Shown here piece by piece: positions 16,992-26,701 of a DNA stretch of 64,000 nucleotides. Numbering within the stretch: position 1 is the first letter of the stretch; every line of letters starts with the position of its first letter. A model generated the notes under the pieces. It was not told where the DNA came from. It did not search any database and was given only the letters and a program-made list of their open reading frames with translations. Both the position numbers and the translations under genes were made by a program. Origin of the DNA: Dyadobacter luteus (lineage in GTDB: Bacteria > Bacteroidota > Bacteroidia > Cytophagales > Spirosomataceae); the NCBI RefSeq assembly GCF_003383615.1, contig NZ_QNUL01000024.1, positions 1-64,000 on the forward strand. The letters are read 5' to 3'.

Positions 16992-19391
16992 CTACTCCAC
17001 CCTCAAACTCTTCACAGGATCCATCATCGCTGCTTTCACCACTCTGTACCCGACCGTTGCCAGGGTGATCAACAAAATCAAAATTCCGCCGGAGGCAGCA
17101 ATCCACCATTCAAACGTTATGCGATAGGCAAAGCTATTCAGCCAGCGGGCCATCAGATACCAGGCAACGGGTGCAGCTACAACAAAAGCAAACACTACAA
17201 GCGCCATAAATTCTTTTCCAAACAGCAGGGTGATACTGTCTATTCCGGCACCGAGTACCTTCCGAACACCGATCTCTTTGATTCTCTGCTCCACCATAAA
17301 ATTCACCATTCCGTACAGTCCCAGACAACAGATCACAATTGCTACGACGGCAAAGGCGCGAATCAGGGAAGTCAGCTGCTGTTCTTTTTCGTAAAATTTC
17401 GCAACCTGCTCATCTACAAACTCGTAACTGAATACCTCATCCGGAAAATTCTTTCGCCAAACAGCTGATAAAGTAGCAATAGTTTCAGCCAGATTTTTGG
17501 AATCCAGTCTCACAGCCACCTGCTTGTATAATTTAGGATGGGCAAAAATGACACAAGGCTCTTTTGCCACCTGCAACGATTTCAAATGAAAACTCTTTAC
17601 AACTCCAACAATCTCCCCTTTCAATCCACTATTTCCATCTTCAAGTGACCGACCAAGCATTTGTTCCGGATCGCTTATACCCAACTTCAGCATCAGTTCT
17701 TCATTCACAATAAACTCAGTAACAGAATCTCTACCGGTTATATTCCTGCCTGCCAACAACTTCATTTTATACGTTGGGATGTAACCACTATCGCCAAAAC
17801 GATCCCGGATTACAAATTTCTCCCACTCCACTTTATTGTCAAACCTGACCGACCCTCCATAACCCATCTGCGATGAGGGTGCCTCATATTGCCAGGCTAC
17901 AGAACTTACTGCAGGATATTGAAGCAAATCGTTTTTCAATGAATGTCTTGCACTTTGTTCGGGGTTCATTTTCGGCAGAGAGATGGTAATCACTGCATTT
18001 TTGTCAAAACCCAGATCCGCATTCTGAAAATAGTCGAGTTGCAATACAAGTACAACCGTTCCGATTACCAGCACCTGAGCTATCACAAGTTGAAATACTA
18101 CCAACGATTTTCGTAAACCAATACCTCCTGATTGCCTTGCACTCATCTTATTTTTCATCGCGGCGACAGGATTAAAACCTGAAATAATGACCGAAGGATA
18201 GAAACCGGCCAAGAGTATCACCAATAAAATGGCAAAGATTACGAACAACAGAAATTGAATATCAAACAAGATCGTCAAATGGAATGCCTCTGTATGAGCC
18301 CAATTGTTGAGAACAGGCAACAGCATCGCAACCAATAAGAGTGCCAAAACTGCCGCTCCCAGGGTTACTGCAGCTGTTTCACTCATAAACTGAAAAAAAA
18401 GCTGGCGCTGCGTACTCCCAAGTACCTTTCTTACGCCGATTTCCTTTGCCCGTTTCAGAGCCTGCGCTGTGGCCATATTGATAAAATTGATACAGGCAAT
18501 CACCAATAAAAACACTCCTACACCACCCAAAATCCATATAACCGACATCCTGATTTTACCATCGTATCGTTCATCAAAATGAATAGCTGCGAGCGGTTGC
18601 AGTCTATGATCGTAATATTTGGCTGTCTCACCATAATATTTACCTCCATTCTTTTTGATTTCATTTTCAACCACGCCTGCATCTGTATCCCTTGCAAGGC
18701 GTACATACGAGAGATTTCTTGCACTAAGCCAGCCGAAATTATCCATTTCATAATCTGGCTCCAGTAATTTGAGCGTAGGAAGAGAAATATAAATACTGTA
18801 ATTGATGTCGGTTGGTAAGTGCTGTTCTTTCACAATTCCCGAAATTCGCAGATTAACAGCATTGCCAAGTTTCAGCGTTTTTCCAATCACGTCTTTTGTC
18901 CCGAAGTACTTAACAGCAATACTCTCAGAGATTACGGCAGTACCAGGTTCATTCATGGAAACGGCTGCATTCTTCCCAAGCCAGCCAAAGCGAAACATTT
19001 CCATAAAATCCTGATTGGCAAACACGACATTATCCTTTTCTATGAAGCGCTTAACCACGTTTCCCTCATTGGTTGACACAGTAGAATTAGGATTTTTCCT
19101 GATAAAACCCACCCTTTCAATCTGAGCATAATCCTGCGCCAAAGATGCCGCAAAAGGCACAGAAGAATCTATTCCGTTTTCTATTCCTTCATCCAGCAAA
19201 AGATTTAAAACCACTCGATAGGTCCTGTCAAAGTCAGGTTGATGCCTGTCGGTGCTCAGATGGTGTTGCAGGAATACGAATATCAGTGTAGCACAAGCCA
19301 TTCCCATTCCAAGTCCGAGGATGTTCAGGATCGTGTAGGTACGGTTCAAACGGAGATTCCGCAAGGCGATTTTGATATAGTTTTTGAACAT
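16992..19391 (-). CDS. Double FtsX/MacB-type ABC permease (1)
   Basis: A 799-residue permease from the ATG at 19391; a GTG two codons earlier is possible, but family starts read M-x-KNYxKIA-x-RN. It has two fused MacB-like halves: a TM helix (~20-42), a periplasmic MacB_PCD domain, three TM helices (~285-405) with KEIGVRKVLGS, then a TM near 430, a second periplasmic domain and a terminal three-TM FtsX block with KEIGVRKVLGA, ending NPVKSL. Such proteins transmit ATPase motion to the periplasm for efflux or lipoprotein-related work. No ATPase is adjacent, and unlike five other permease units here it lacks the twin operator; palindromic repeats fill its upstream region. Confidence 0.9.
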   Translation of the reverse strand: MFKNYIKIALRNLRLNRTYTILNILGLGMGMACATLIFVFLQHHLSTDRHQPDFDRTYRVVLNLLLDEGIENGIDSSVPFAASLAQDYAQIERVGFIRKNPNSTVSTNEGNVVKRFIEKDNVVFANQDFMEMFRFGWLGKNAAVSMNEPGTAVISESIAVKYFGTKDVIGKTLKLGNAVNLRISGIVKEQHLPTDINYSIYISLPTLKLLEPDYEMDNFGWLSARNLSYVRLARDTDAGVVENEIKKNGGKYYGETAKYYDHRLQPLAAIHFDERYDGKIRMSVIWILGGVGVFLLVIACINFINMATAQALKRAKEIGVRKVLGSTQRQLFFQFMSETAAVTLGAAVLALLLVAMLLPVLNNWAHTEAFHLTILFDIQFLLFVIFAILLVILLAGFYPSVIISGFNPVAAMKNKMSARQSGGIGLRKSLVVFQLVIAQVLVIGTVVLVLQLDYFQNADLGFDKNAVITISLPKMNPEQSARHSLKNDLLQYPAVSSVAWQYEAPSSQMGYGGSVRFDNKVEWEKFVIRDRFGDSGYIPTYKMKLLAGRNITGRDSVTEFIVNEELMLKLGISDPEQMLGRSLEDGNSGLKGEIVGVVKSFHLKSLQVAKEPCVIFAHPKLYKQVAVRLDSKNLAETIATLSAVWRKNFPDEVFSYEFVDEQVAKFYEKEQQLTSLIRAFAVVAIVICCLGLYGMVNFMVEQRIKEIGVRKVLGAGIDSITLLFGKEFMALVVFAFVVAAPVAWYLMARWLNSFAYRITFEWWIAASGGILILLITLATVGYRVVKAAMMDPVKSLRVE

Positions 19392-19397
19392 ACGCAC

Positions 19398-19690
19398 TCA
19401 TGAATATTCAACCCTTTCAGGGTTGGGGGATGTATGGTGATCATTTTACACCCCCGGGTGGTACCCGGGGGGAGTCATATTGAAGCCCTACAGGCTTCTG
19501 TTTTCCGTTAGGATCTCAATGCTATATTTTTCAACCCGGATTTCATTCTCAGGTTACTCATGTTGATGCCTCTACTGGCTTCTTCATCATCGGAAACCCG
19601 GAGGGTTTCAATATGAATAACGCCGGGTAAAACCCGGTATCTACCTGCCCTTGACTGTACAACAACCTCAGAGAGGTTGAATAATTATAA
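19398..19690. repeat. Cluster of short palindromic intergenic repeats
   Basis: At least six small inverted repeats follow one another: AACCCT/AGGGTT (19410-19424), CCCCCGGGT/ACCCGGGGG (19451-19471), GAAGCC/GGCTTC (19483-19499), GAAACCC/GGGTTTC (19593-19609), CCGGGT/ACCCGG (19623-19637) and AACCTC/GAGGTT (~19665-19680). This resembles REP/BIME-like arrays common between Bacteroidota genes. It occupies most of the 490-bp gap between the permease and the SusD terminator; no coding potential is seen. Confidence 0.65.
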
Positions 19691-19775
19691 CAAAATACAT
19701 TTATTCAAAAGTAATTTTTTACCAGCTTCATTTTCAACTTAACTACCTGATTTAACTATTTTTAACTACCACTAA

Positions 19776-19823
19776 AAACACTAACATCCTGCTTTTCTAT
19801 GGAAGAGCAGGATGTTAGTGTTT
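19776..19823 (-). terminator. Terminator of the SusC/SusD operon
   Basis: Perfect 18-bp arms (AAACACTAACATCCTGCT and its complement) with a 12-nt loop, 62 bp downstream of the SusD stop on the minus strand. Confidence 0.75.
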
Positions 19824-19884
19824 TGCGTAAAATTATACTATCTGCGTATTATCCGCCTCACAGCTAAGAGCTTATATCCAAAAA

Positions 19885-21297
19885 TCAGTTTTGCTTGTAA
19901 GACCTGTTTATGTCCAACTCTCGCTGCGGAATCAAATACAGCGAACGAATTGTTTTACCCTGAGCCTGTAAAGTTTCCTTTGCTACCCCAAAACGTAACA
20001 AATCTGCCCAACGGTGATTTTCAAATGCCAACTCAACTCTTCTTTCATGTAATAATTTTTGAGCAAAAGTTCCGGAGCTGGCGGCACTCAGTGGAGCCAG
20101 TTTGGCCCTTGCCCTTACCTGATTGATATATCCATAAGCCTCGGCCCCCTCTCCCAATGCTTCGGCCAGCAGCAGCAGCACATCAGCATAACGGAACACC
20201 ACAAAATTGTATGACGCGTCTGCTTCGTCAAATGCATTCTCTCTGCCAAATTTGGTAACGTAACGTGCATCATTCCTTGTGTTTGTCTGCAATACACCCT
20301 GTGCATTTACATAACTTGTATCCATGGATTTCAGGAAACGGTCATCTCCCGGTTCGTAAGCTTTGAGCACATCCTGGGTAGGCCGGTTACGATAAGAACC
20401 TGTCGTATGCTTTAGAGTTGGAGAAAAAGCATTGGTAAACGCGTTACCTGTCCCGGTTCCTCCCCCTTTAAATTGCACTTCGAAAATAGACTCTGCATTG
20501 TTTTTATTGGCAAGTCCCCACAAATTGGCATAATTGGGCAAAAGTGAATAGCCGTAGTTAGCTATAATTCTGCGCAATACTGTCTCAGCAGATTTCTTAT
20601 CACCAGCCGTGAGATATACTTTGGCTAAAAGTGTAGCCGCCGCCCCTTTGGTAGCACGCCCGACATTGGCTGCATCATACTTGATAGGCAATCCCTCTTC
20701 AGCCTTGATCAGATCCGGAATGAGTTGTTTGTAAACTTCCGAAGCCGGTACCTGAGGCAACGCTTTTCCTTCCTCCGCTGACTTTGCCTCCGTAAGCGGC
20801 AGCGGAATATTGCCGAAGGAAACAGCCAGATTGTAGAAGAAAAGTGAACGTAAAAACAACGCCTCTCCCCTGATCCTTTCCCGATCCGTTTCTGCTATGG
20901 AAACGCCGTCTATCCGGCTTAGTACAATATTGCTTCTTGCAACTCCCAGAAAGGAATCCGTATAGGCGGCTGTAATGAACTCGCTTGTTGCATTCTCCGT
21001 AAAATTATCAATCACTGTAAGTTCAGCACCAAGACCAGTACCGTCACTTCCCTGATCGGTATTATCAGATCTCATTTCCTGTGTAATCCAATAACTCTGG
21101 TTGTAGGTTCCATTGGCCTGCAACACCTTATAGGCAGCATTGATAGCAGTATTTAGGTCACTTGCTGTGTTGTAAAACTGATTTACATTTCGCTGAGAAA
21201 TGGGGCTCAGGTCTGTAAAACCTTCACCGCAGGAAAGCAGTGTTACGGCTCCTGCGAGTGAAAAAGATAATTGTATAAGTGTTTTATTCAATTTCAT
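19885..21297 (-). CDS. SusD/RagB-family outer-membrane lipoprotein
   Basis: A 470-residue lipoprotein (lipobox near LLSCGEGF) with the SusD pattern: N-terminal FYNTASDLNTAINAAYKVL, the TPR-like EALFLRSLFFYNLAVSFGNIPL, a middle LLAKVYLTAGDKKSAETVLRRII, and the C-terminal FAQKLLHERRVELAFENHRWADLLRFG. SusD proteins are surface substrate-binding lids for the SusC channel. It lies 40 bp downstream of its SusC partner. No adjacent polysaccharide-degrading set is present, so the nutrient is unknown. Confidence 0.93.
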   Translation of the reverse strand: MKLNKTLIQLSFSLAGAVTLLSCGEGFTDLSPISQRNVNQFYNTASDLNTAINAAYKVLQANGTYNQSYWITQEMRSDNTDQGSDGTGLGAELTVIDNFTENATSEFITAAYTDSFLGVARSNIVLSRIDGVSIAETDRERIRGEALFLRSLFFYNLAVSFGNIPLPLTEAKSAEEGKALPQVPASEVYKQLIPDLIKAEEGLPIKYDAANVGRATKGAAATLLAKVYLTAGDKKSAETVLRRIIANYGYSLLPNYANLWGLANKNNAESIFEVQFKGGGTGTGNAFTNAFSPTLKHTTGSYRNRPTQDVLKAYEPGDDRFLKSMDTSYVNAQGVLQTNTRNDARYVTKFGRENAFDEADASYNFVVFRYADVLLLLAEALGEGAEAYGYINQVRARAKLAPLSAASSGTFAQKLLHERRVELAFENHRWADLLRFGVAKETLQAQGKTIRSLYLIPQRELDINRSYKQN

Positions 21298-21337
21298 AAT
21301 CTACATATTAAAAGTCTGGAAGACAGACAAAGTTGAT

Positions 21338-24300
21338 TTAGAATGTCACGTTCAAACCGAAAGTGAATGTTTTGGCGAGCGGATATGCTCCATAATCCTC
21401 GCCTTGCACACCCGATAAACCAGTCTGGTTATTTACCTCAGGGTTATAACCGACATACTTTGTGCTGGTAAACAAGTTGGTTGCGGTGGCGTAAGCACGT
21501 AAAGTCTGAATTCGGCTCCCTAACAATCTCTTCGGGAAGTTGTAACCCAATGCAATATTCCGCAGCCTGATGTACGATCCGTCTTCCACCTGATACGAAG
21601 ATGGCCTGTTGTTGTTGCCATGTGTATCTGTAAGCCGGTCGGCTCTTGGCACCTTTCCATTACCCGGCTGTTCTGCGGAAATCCAGCGATCCAATGTAAC
21701 CGTATAGGAGTTCGTTCCGGCTTCTCCATTGGCGAGATGGCGACGTGTCAGGTTCAATATTTCTGATCCCTGCACACCCTGAATAAGAAAACTGAAATCA
21801 ATTCCTTTGTAAGAAAAACGGTTCGTGATCCCGTAGATAAAGTCAGGCTGGTAATTCCCTGTTACGGTTCTGTCGTCCGCATTGATTTTTCCATCTCCGT
21901 TCACATCTTTAAATCGAAAATCTCCCGGTCGCGGCTTCGGCGCAACTTCATCCTTCGGCGCATTATCAATATCACTTTGTGTCTGATAAATCCCCTCCAC
22001 CATATATCCGTAGTAACTTCCAATCGCATCACCAATTCTTGTGATATGGCGAATACCAGCTCCGCCTGAGCTGAGAATAGGATCGCCTGTGGGACCCAGT
22101 TTCAGCACTTTGTTTTTGTTCGTAGAAAAGTTAAAATCTGTAGACCATGAGAATGCACCGGTAACGTTTCGGCTATTGATTGTCAGCTCAATACCCTTGT
22201 TTTCCACTTCTCCAATGTTCTGCAACGCATTCAGGAAACCAACCGCTGCAGGTACCTGCACATTGAGTAAAAGATCAGAAGTCACTTTTCTGTACCAGTC
22301 AAAAGAGAAATAAACCCTGTCTTTGATAATACCTAAATCAACACCCAGATCAAGCTGTGTCGTTTTCTCCCAGGTGAGCCTGTTATTGCTGATCGTTTGC
22401 GGAGCAATGCCATTCACTACATTGCCTCCGATCACATAATTATATGGATTCAGCAAACCAATAGAGGCATAATTCGGAATCAGGAAGTTACCCGTTTTAC
22501 CCCAGCTTCCTCTGACTTTAAAGTCGCTCACAAAAGTGACCGGTTTCAGAAAAGCTTCTTCCGATATACGCCATCCTGCAGAAAGGGAAGGAAATACACC
22601 TGTTTTGTTGCCATCTCCAAAGCGAGAGGATTTATCAGCCCGAATAGTCGCAGTAAGCAGATATTTGTTCTGAAAAGCATAATTAGCCCGGGCCAGATAC
22701 GACACCAACGACCACTCCTCGCGTGTGGAAGTGCCTGCTGTTACTTGTCCTCCACTCACCGTTTCTACAAGATCATCAGGAAACTTTTGTGCAAACACCT
22801 GATTGTTATCGATTCTGTCCTTTTGAGCACTGTAACCCGCTACGGCCGAAATGGCATGGTTTGCTCCGATTGTTTTATCGTATGACAATGTATTTTCAAT
22901 CAACCAGTTGTAGTTCAAAGAAAAATTGGACTGCCCATACGGATCACCCACCGTTGCCTGACGGAAAAGCAATGAATTTCCTCTGTAAAAATTGCGGTTG
23001 TAATTGTTGACATCAATACCGGTGTAAAGCTTATATTTCAGTCCGGGAAGTAGCTCGTACTCTCCGAAGACATTCCCCAGGGTTCTGAATTGAGTCAGTT
23101 TATCAGTTACTCCTTCAACAATAGCCAGGGGATTGCTTGCCTCTGTCATACTTGCCGCTCTTCCGTCTTCTGTATATAAATGTGACTGATTGTCTCTTTG
23201 GTTAATGGTACCATCCGCATTATACGGCCGAACGGTAGGTGAAGTTACCAGGGCAGAATATACGATCCCGGGAGGATCAGCAAAGTAGGGAGCACCCGCC
23301 GGTGAGCGATCCAGATTACTGAATGAAGGGCTCAGTCCTAAACCAAATTTTAGCTTCTTTGTAGCGTTGGCTTCCAGATTCACCCGGAAAGTATACCTTT
23401 CAATACCACTTTTGGCTACAATACCACGCTGATTGTAATATCCCCCGGATACATAGTAACTCACATTCTCGCCACCACCAGCTAATGACACATTGTAGCT
23501 TTGCACCGGCGCAGAACGGAAGATCAAATCCTGCCAATCGACATCCGTTCCGTCAGGATTAGCAAAATCATCCGGAATGTAATAGGCAGTATTAGTGGTT
23601 TTTGTATAACGCGTTGCATTGTTATCGTTGGCATTTGCTCCAACAACATCCTGCACATAAGCATTATTTTTAGCATCTTTTACATACGCTCCCAGCTGGG
23701 CGGCATTCATCAGATCCACTTTTCTTGCCACTTGCTGTACACCGAAGTAAGCGTCAAAACCAATCACCGGCTTTTTATCTCTTTTACCTTTTTTGGTTGT
23801 GATCAGCACTACCCCATTCGATCCACGCGATCCGTAAATGGCAGCAGCAGAAGCATCTTTCAATACCTCGATGGACTCAATATCATTGGGATTGATATTC
23901 CCGAGCGGATTCGAAGGAGGTAAGGCAAAAGCAACTGTACGGCGTGATATATCACCCTGTACGCCGGCATCCACATTTTTGGAAATCGGAAAACCGTCAA
24001 TAACATACAGAGGTTCTGTTCCTCCCGAAATGGATCCAAGTCCGCGTACACGAATCGTAGTGCCCGCGCCGGGTTCACCGCTAGGCTCCTGAACCTGTAC
24101 TCCCGCAATCTGCCCCTGAATCGCGTTCTCGAAATTGGTAACCGGAATGTCTTTGATATTTTTAGCTGAAAGTGAACCCACAGAGCCGGTAATATCACGC
24201 TTGTTCTGGGTTCCGTAACCAACAACTACAATCTCATTCAGACTGCTTACATCTGGTTCAAGTTGAATCTGCAGAGAGCCGGCTGCGGACACCTCCTGAC

Positions 24301-24601
24301 TCACGTAACCAATAAACGAAAACACGAGCACGGCCCGGTCTGAGGTAACAGATAACCTGAAATTGCCATCAACATCTGTAATGGTTCCTGTATTGGAGCC
24401 TTTGATCAAAACATTGACGCCAGGCAATCCCTGTCCGGTAGCCTTGTCGGTAACTTTTCCTATGATCTCCTCCAGCGCCTTTCCGCTACGTACCTGACGC
24501 GCCGGTTCTACAAGCCAATTTTCGGAAATAGCATACGATGCCTGGCTGGTAAATCCCAGAAATACAGCCAGTATCATTTTTTGAGTAAAATTTAGTTGCA
24601 T
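21338..24601 (-). CDS. SusC/RagA-family TonB-linked outer-membrane transporter
   Basis: A 1087-residue protein with signal peptide (~1-25), carboxypeptidase-regulatory-like domain (IIGKVTDKATGQGLPGVNVLIKG region, ~45-120), TonB-box-like LNEIVVVGYGTQ, plug with IRVRGLGSISGGTEPLYVIDG and DIESIEVLKDASAAAIYGSRG, and a large barrel ending TFGLNVTF. It imports ligands across the outer membrane using TonB energy and is paired with the downstream SusD. The length is normal. A TACATTTG box lies ~70 bp upstream. Confidence 0.95.
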   Translation of the reverse strand: MQLNFTQKMILAVFLGFTSQASYAISENWLVEPARQVRSGKALEEIIGKVTDKATGQGLPGVNVLIKGSNTGTITDVDGNFRLSVTSDRAVLVFSFIGYVSQEVSAAGSLQIQLEPDVSSLNEIVVVGYGTQNKRDITGSVGSLSAKNIKDIPVTNFENAIQGQIAGVQVQEPSGEPGAGTTIRVRGLGSISGGTEPLYVIDGFPISKNVDAGVQGDISRRTVAFALPPSNPLGNINPNDIESIEVLKDASAAAIYGSRGSNGVVLITTKKGKRDKKPVIGFDAYFGVQQVARKVDLMNAAQLGAYVKDAKNNAYVQDVVGANANDNNATRYTKTTNTAYYIPDDFANPDGTDVDWQDLIFRSAPVQSYNVSLAGGGENVSYYVSGGYYNQRGIVAKSGIERYTFRVNLEANATKKLKFGLGLSPSFSNLDRSPAGAPYFADPPGIVYSALVTSPTVRPYNADGTINQRDNQSHLYTEDGRAASMTEASNPLAIVEGVTDKLTQFRTLGNVFGEYELLPGLKYKLYTGIDVNNYNRNFYRGNSLLFRQATVGDPYGQSNFSLNYNWLIENTLSYDKTIGANHAISAVAGYSAQKDRIDNNQVFAQKFPDDLVETVSGGQVTAGTSTREEWSLVSYLARANYAFQNKYLLTATIRADKSSRFGDGNKTGVFPSLSAGWRISEEAFLKPVTFVSDFKVRGSWGKTGNFLIPNYASIGLLNPYNYVIGGNVVNGIAPQTISNNRLTWEKTTQLDLGVDLGIIKDRVYFSFDWYRKVTSDLLLNVQVPAAVGFLNALQNIGEVENKGIELTINSRNVTGAFSWSTDFNFSTNKNKVLKLGPTGDPILSSGGAGIRHITRIGDAIGSYYGYMVEGIYQTQSDIDNAPKDEVAPKPRPGDFRFKDVNGDGKINADDRTVTGNYQPDFIYGITNRFSYKGIDFSFLIQGVQGSEILNLTRRHLANGEAGTNSYTVTLDRWISAEQPGNGKVPRADRLTDTHGNNNRPSSYQVEDGSYIRLRNIALGYNFPKRLLGSRIQTLRAYATATNLFTSTKYVGYNPEVNNQTGLSGVQGEDYGAYPLAKTFTFGLNVTF

Positions 24602-24672
24602 TAAAATGTGTTAGAGAATGGTTGAAAATACGTCGCCATCATTAAATCTACTTATTTTATAGACTTAATATA

Positions 24673-24680
24673 CAAATGTA
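24673..24680 (-). promoter_or_regulatory. Candidate -7 box (TACATTTG) for the SusC/SusD operon
   Basis: TACATTTG on the minus strand, 72 bp upstream of the SusC ATG, in a very AT-rich stretch. A TTG lies 15 bp upstream, shorter than the usual spacing, so the -33 element is doubtful. Confidence 0.4.
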
Positions 24681-24713
24681 TATATTTTTTGTTACCAACA
24701 GTTATAGAAATAA

Positions 24714-24745
24714 AAAAAGGCATTTCCGATTTGGAAATACCTTTC
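24714..24745 (-). terminator. Intrinsic terminator of the DUF4097 gene
   Basis: On the minus strand GAAAGGTATTTCC and GGAAATGCCTTT form a stem (one G-U pair) around a 5-nt loop, followed directly by a run of seven T. Typical rho-independent form. Confidence 0.8.
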
Positions 24746-24786
24746 ACGATCCGTAAGAATCGTTCGAAATAGTCAGGCTTAATAGC

Positions 24787-25830
24787 TTACTGATTTACAT
24801 ATACATTACCAGAGCTTGCAGACAACGTAACCGGAACCCCTCCTCCGTTGATCTTGCCGTTCACTTTGTTTTTCTCTACATGACCATCAAAATTTTTCAA
24901 AGGAATCGAAACTTTATTTCCTTTCAAATTAAGATCAAGTCCCGACTCCAAAGGCATACTTACACGAATACTTCCTGCTGAGGTACTAAGATCCAGATAT
25001 TGCCCCAGTTTGACAATAGCAACCTCTACACTTCCTGCACTGGTGCTGGCCTTCAAACTTCCTGATACATTTGCCAGCTTCACCGAACCGCCGGATGTTC
25101 CTGCATTCAGCGATCCTTTGATATCGTCACCTTTCACACTTCCACCGCTTGTACGAGCAGCTATTTCACCTTCCAGTTTAAGCAGAGAAATGCTACCGCC
25201 GGAAGTTGTCAGATTTACCTTTCCGTTCAGATCATTAGCACGAATGCTCCCTCCGCTGGTTGTGAGCTCAATTACTTTGCGGCAATTGCTCACTTCTATA
25301 CTCCCACCCGAAGTTTTACCAGTAATATTCCCCTCCAGATCATCTACTTTCAAACTTCCCCCACTGGTCGCAAAATTTTGATCACCGGTCAGAGAAGCGA
25401 TACGGATACTCCCGCCACTTGTTTTCAGATTTGTGGAGGTGCTGCGGGGAGCAGCTATTTTAAAGCTTATTGAAATACTTTTCTGGTTATCCCATTTGGT
25501 ACCATTTTTTCTTTTTGCAGTAGCTACTACTTTGTTGCCTTCTGTGCCGATCAGAATATCATAATCTTCCAGACGGTCTTCAATTTCCTCTTTTGTCAAT
25601 TGATTTTTCCCGTTCCAGTTATTCGGACGAACAAACATATCCACCACGAATCCATCCTTTTGCGCTCCTTGTACTGTAATGGAACCGCCCGAGGTTTCCA
25701 CTGTTACTGAGTTCAAAGACTTATTATTAAATGATTTGCTTACATAGGGCTGGTCTTCGGGCGACTGTGCGAAGCTTACAGAAGCTGCCAGCATCAGCAT
25801 TGCAGAAAGTAGTAGTGATTTCATTTTCAT
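24787..25830 (-). CDS. DUF4097-family beta-strand repeat exported protein
   Basis: A 347-residue protein with signal peptide ending SVSFAQ. The mature part has about ten repeats of the form TSGGSI(K/R/E)-x5-G-x4-TTSGGS, spaced ~18-20 residues, from roughly residue 40 to 290; later copies read TSAGSV/TSAGSI. This is the DUF4097 right-handed beta-helix/solenoid pattern. The protein is probably periplasmic or surface-exposed; its function is not known. It has its own strong terminator and lies upstream of, but separate from, the SusC operon. Confidence 0.85.
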   Translation of the reverse strand: MKMKSLLLSAMLMLAASVSFAQSPEDQPYVSKSFNNKSLNSVTVETSGGSITVQGAQKDGFVVDMFVRPNNWNGKNQLTKEEIEDRLEDYDILIGTEGNKVVATAKRKNGTKWDNQKSISISFKIAAPRSTSTNLKTSGGSIRIASLTGDQNFATSGGSLKVDDLEGNITGKTSGGSIEVSNCRKVIELTTSGGSIRANDLNGKVNLTTSGGSISLLKLEGEIAARTSGGSVKGDDIKGSLNAGTSGGSVKLANVSGSLKASTSAGSVEVAIVKLGQYLDLSTSAGSIRVSMPLESGLDLNLKGNKVSIPLKNFDGHVEKNKVNGKINGGGVPVTLSASSGNVYVNQ

Positions 25831-25979
25831 GATCTATATAAATTAGTTTTTCCAATAGATGAAAAAACAATAAAAGACGTTGCACGGATGGATAAAAGAT
25901 ATTCGAAAATTATCTGTCAAAAATCCTGGATTCGGAATGATTATTGATACCAATACTCCATCATCAATATACACGCAAA

Positions 25980-26210
25980 ATGAAAACTTTCCGGATTAAA
26001 ATATTAAATGACGAAACTGAAGGTCATGTAAGACAGTTACTTGCAGAACTGGAAGCCAATGGATCCATACAATTAACTGAAGATCAATGGGAACCAACAC
26101 CCGACAGAGGAAAAGATGTTACCGAGAATCAGGCACAGGAAATGATTGAAGAAGCGGAACTGGGACCTTATTACTCTGAAAAAGAGGCGAAGGATATTCT
26201 TAAGATATGA
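25980..26210 (+). CDS. Small acidic hypothetical protein (antitoxin-like)
   Basis: A 76-residue protein from the ATG at 25980; an in-frame start at 25944 is less likely. MKTFRIKILNDETEGHVRQLLAEL-type wording resembles the N-terminal strand plus helix of small antitoxin-like proteins of Bacteroidota. The rest is strongly acidic (EEAELGPYYSEKEAKDI). No toxin gene follows; the next gene is on the other strand after a hairpin. Assignment as an antitoxin is only a resemblance. Confidence 0.5.
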   Translation: MKTFRIKILNDETEGHVRQLLAELEANGSIQLTEDQWEPTPDRGKDVTENQAQEMIEEAELGPYYSEKEAKDILKI

Positions 26211-26215
26211 AAAAT

Positions 26216-26239
26216 GTGGTCGGAACAAATCCCGGCCAC
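26216..26239. terminator. Hairpin between convergent small genes
   Basis: GTGGTCGG pairs with CCGGCCAC (one G-U) around an 8-nt loop, 5 bp after the + strand stop and 12 bp from the end of the convergent lipoprotein gene. Confidence 0.55.
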
Positions 26240-26250
26240 ACCTAGGTGTT

Positions 26251-26610
26251 CTATTCAATTTTGCGCATTTCCAACACATCAATCTCGTTGTATTGCGTGG
26301 TCACTCCCCACCCACACTGTACATCCTTTTTACGTCCTGTAGCGCTGTACTTAATATGGACTTTTGTGAAACTATAAGCACTCTCCACTTTACCCAACGC
26401 TTTCTCAATCACCTTTTGAGAACCATCGGAGGCAGCGAAATTGATAAGACTGTCACCCTGCACTACCGAAAAATGCCAGGCACAACCATCGGAGGCAATC
26501 ATGTTGGTCCAAACTGCTTCCGTCTCGTAAACATCAGACTTTACAATTTCCGGATCTTCATGGCAACCTATCCATGCCAAAAGGCCAAATACTACTATGA
26601 GAATTTTCAT
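26251..26610 (-). CDS. Small hypothetical lipoprotein
   Basis: A 119-residue protein with a hydrophobic leader and candidate lipobox cysteine (LLAWIGC, Cys16) followed by acidic residues. The mature part includes TEAVWTNMIASDGCAWHFSV and CGWGVTTQYNEIDVLEM, suggesting a small beta domain. I recognise no family. It is monocistronic and ends at a hairpin shared with the opposing gene. Confidence 0.6.
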   Translation of the reverse strand: MKILIVVFGLLAWIGCHEDPEIVKSDVYETEAVWTNMIASDGCAWHFSVVQGDSLINFAASDGSQKVIEKALGKVESAYSFTKVHIKYSATGRKKDVQCGWGVTTQYNEIDVLEMRKIE

Positions 26611-26701
26611 ACAACAGGCATATTTTACAATGAAAGTATTTAAAAGTTTTCACCACCTGTTTGTAGATTCAGGAACCCCAAAAATAGTTGGAACCCTACG
26701 G

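Noticed and set aside
24602..24713. A riboswitch or structured leader before the first SusC gene
   Set aside because: The leader is simply AT-rich; no conserved stem set was seen apart from the terminator that belongs to the DUF4097 gene.
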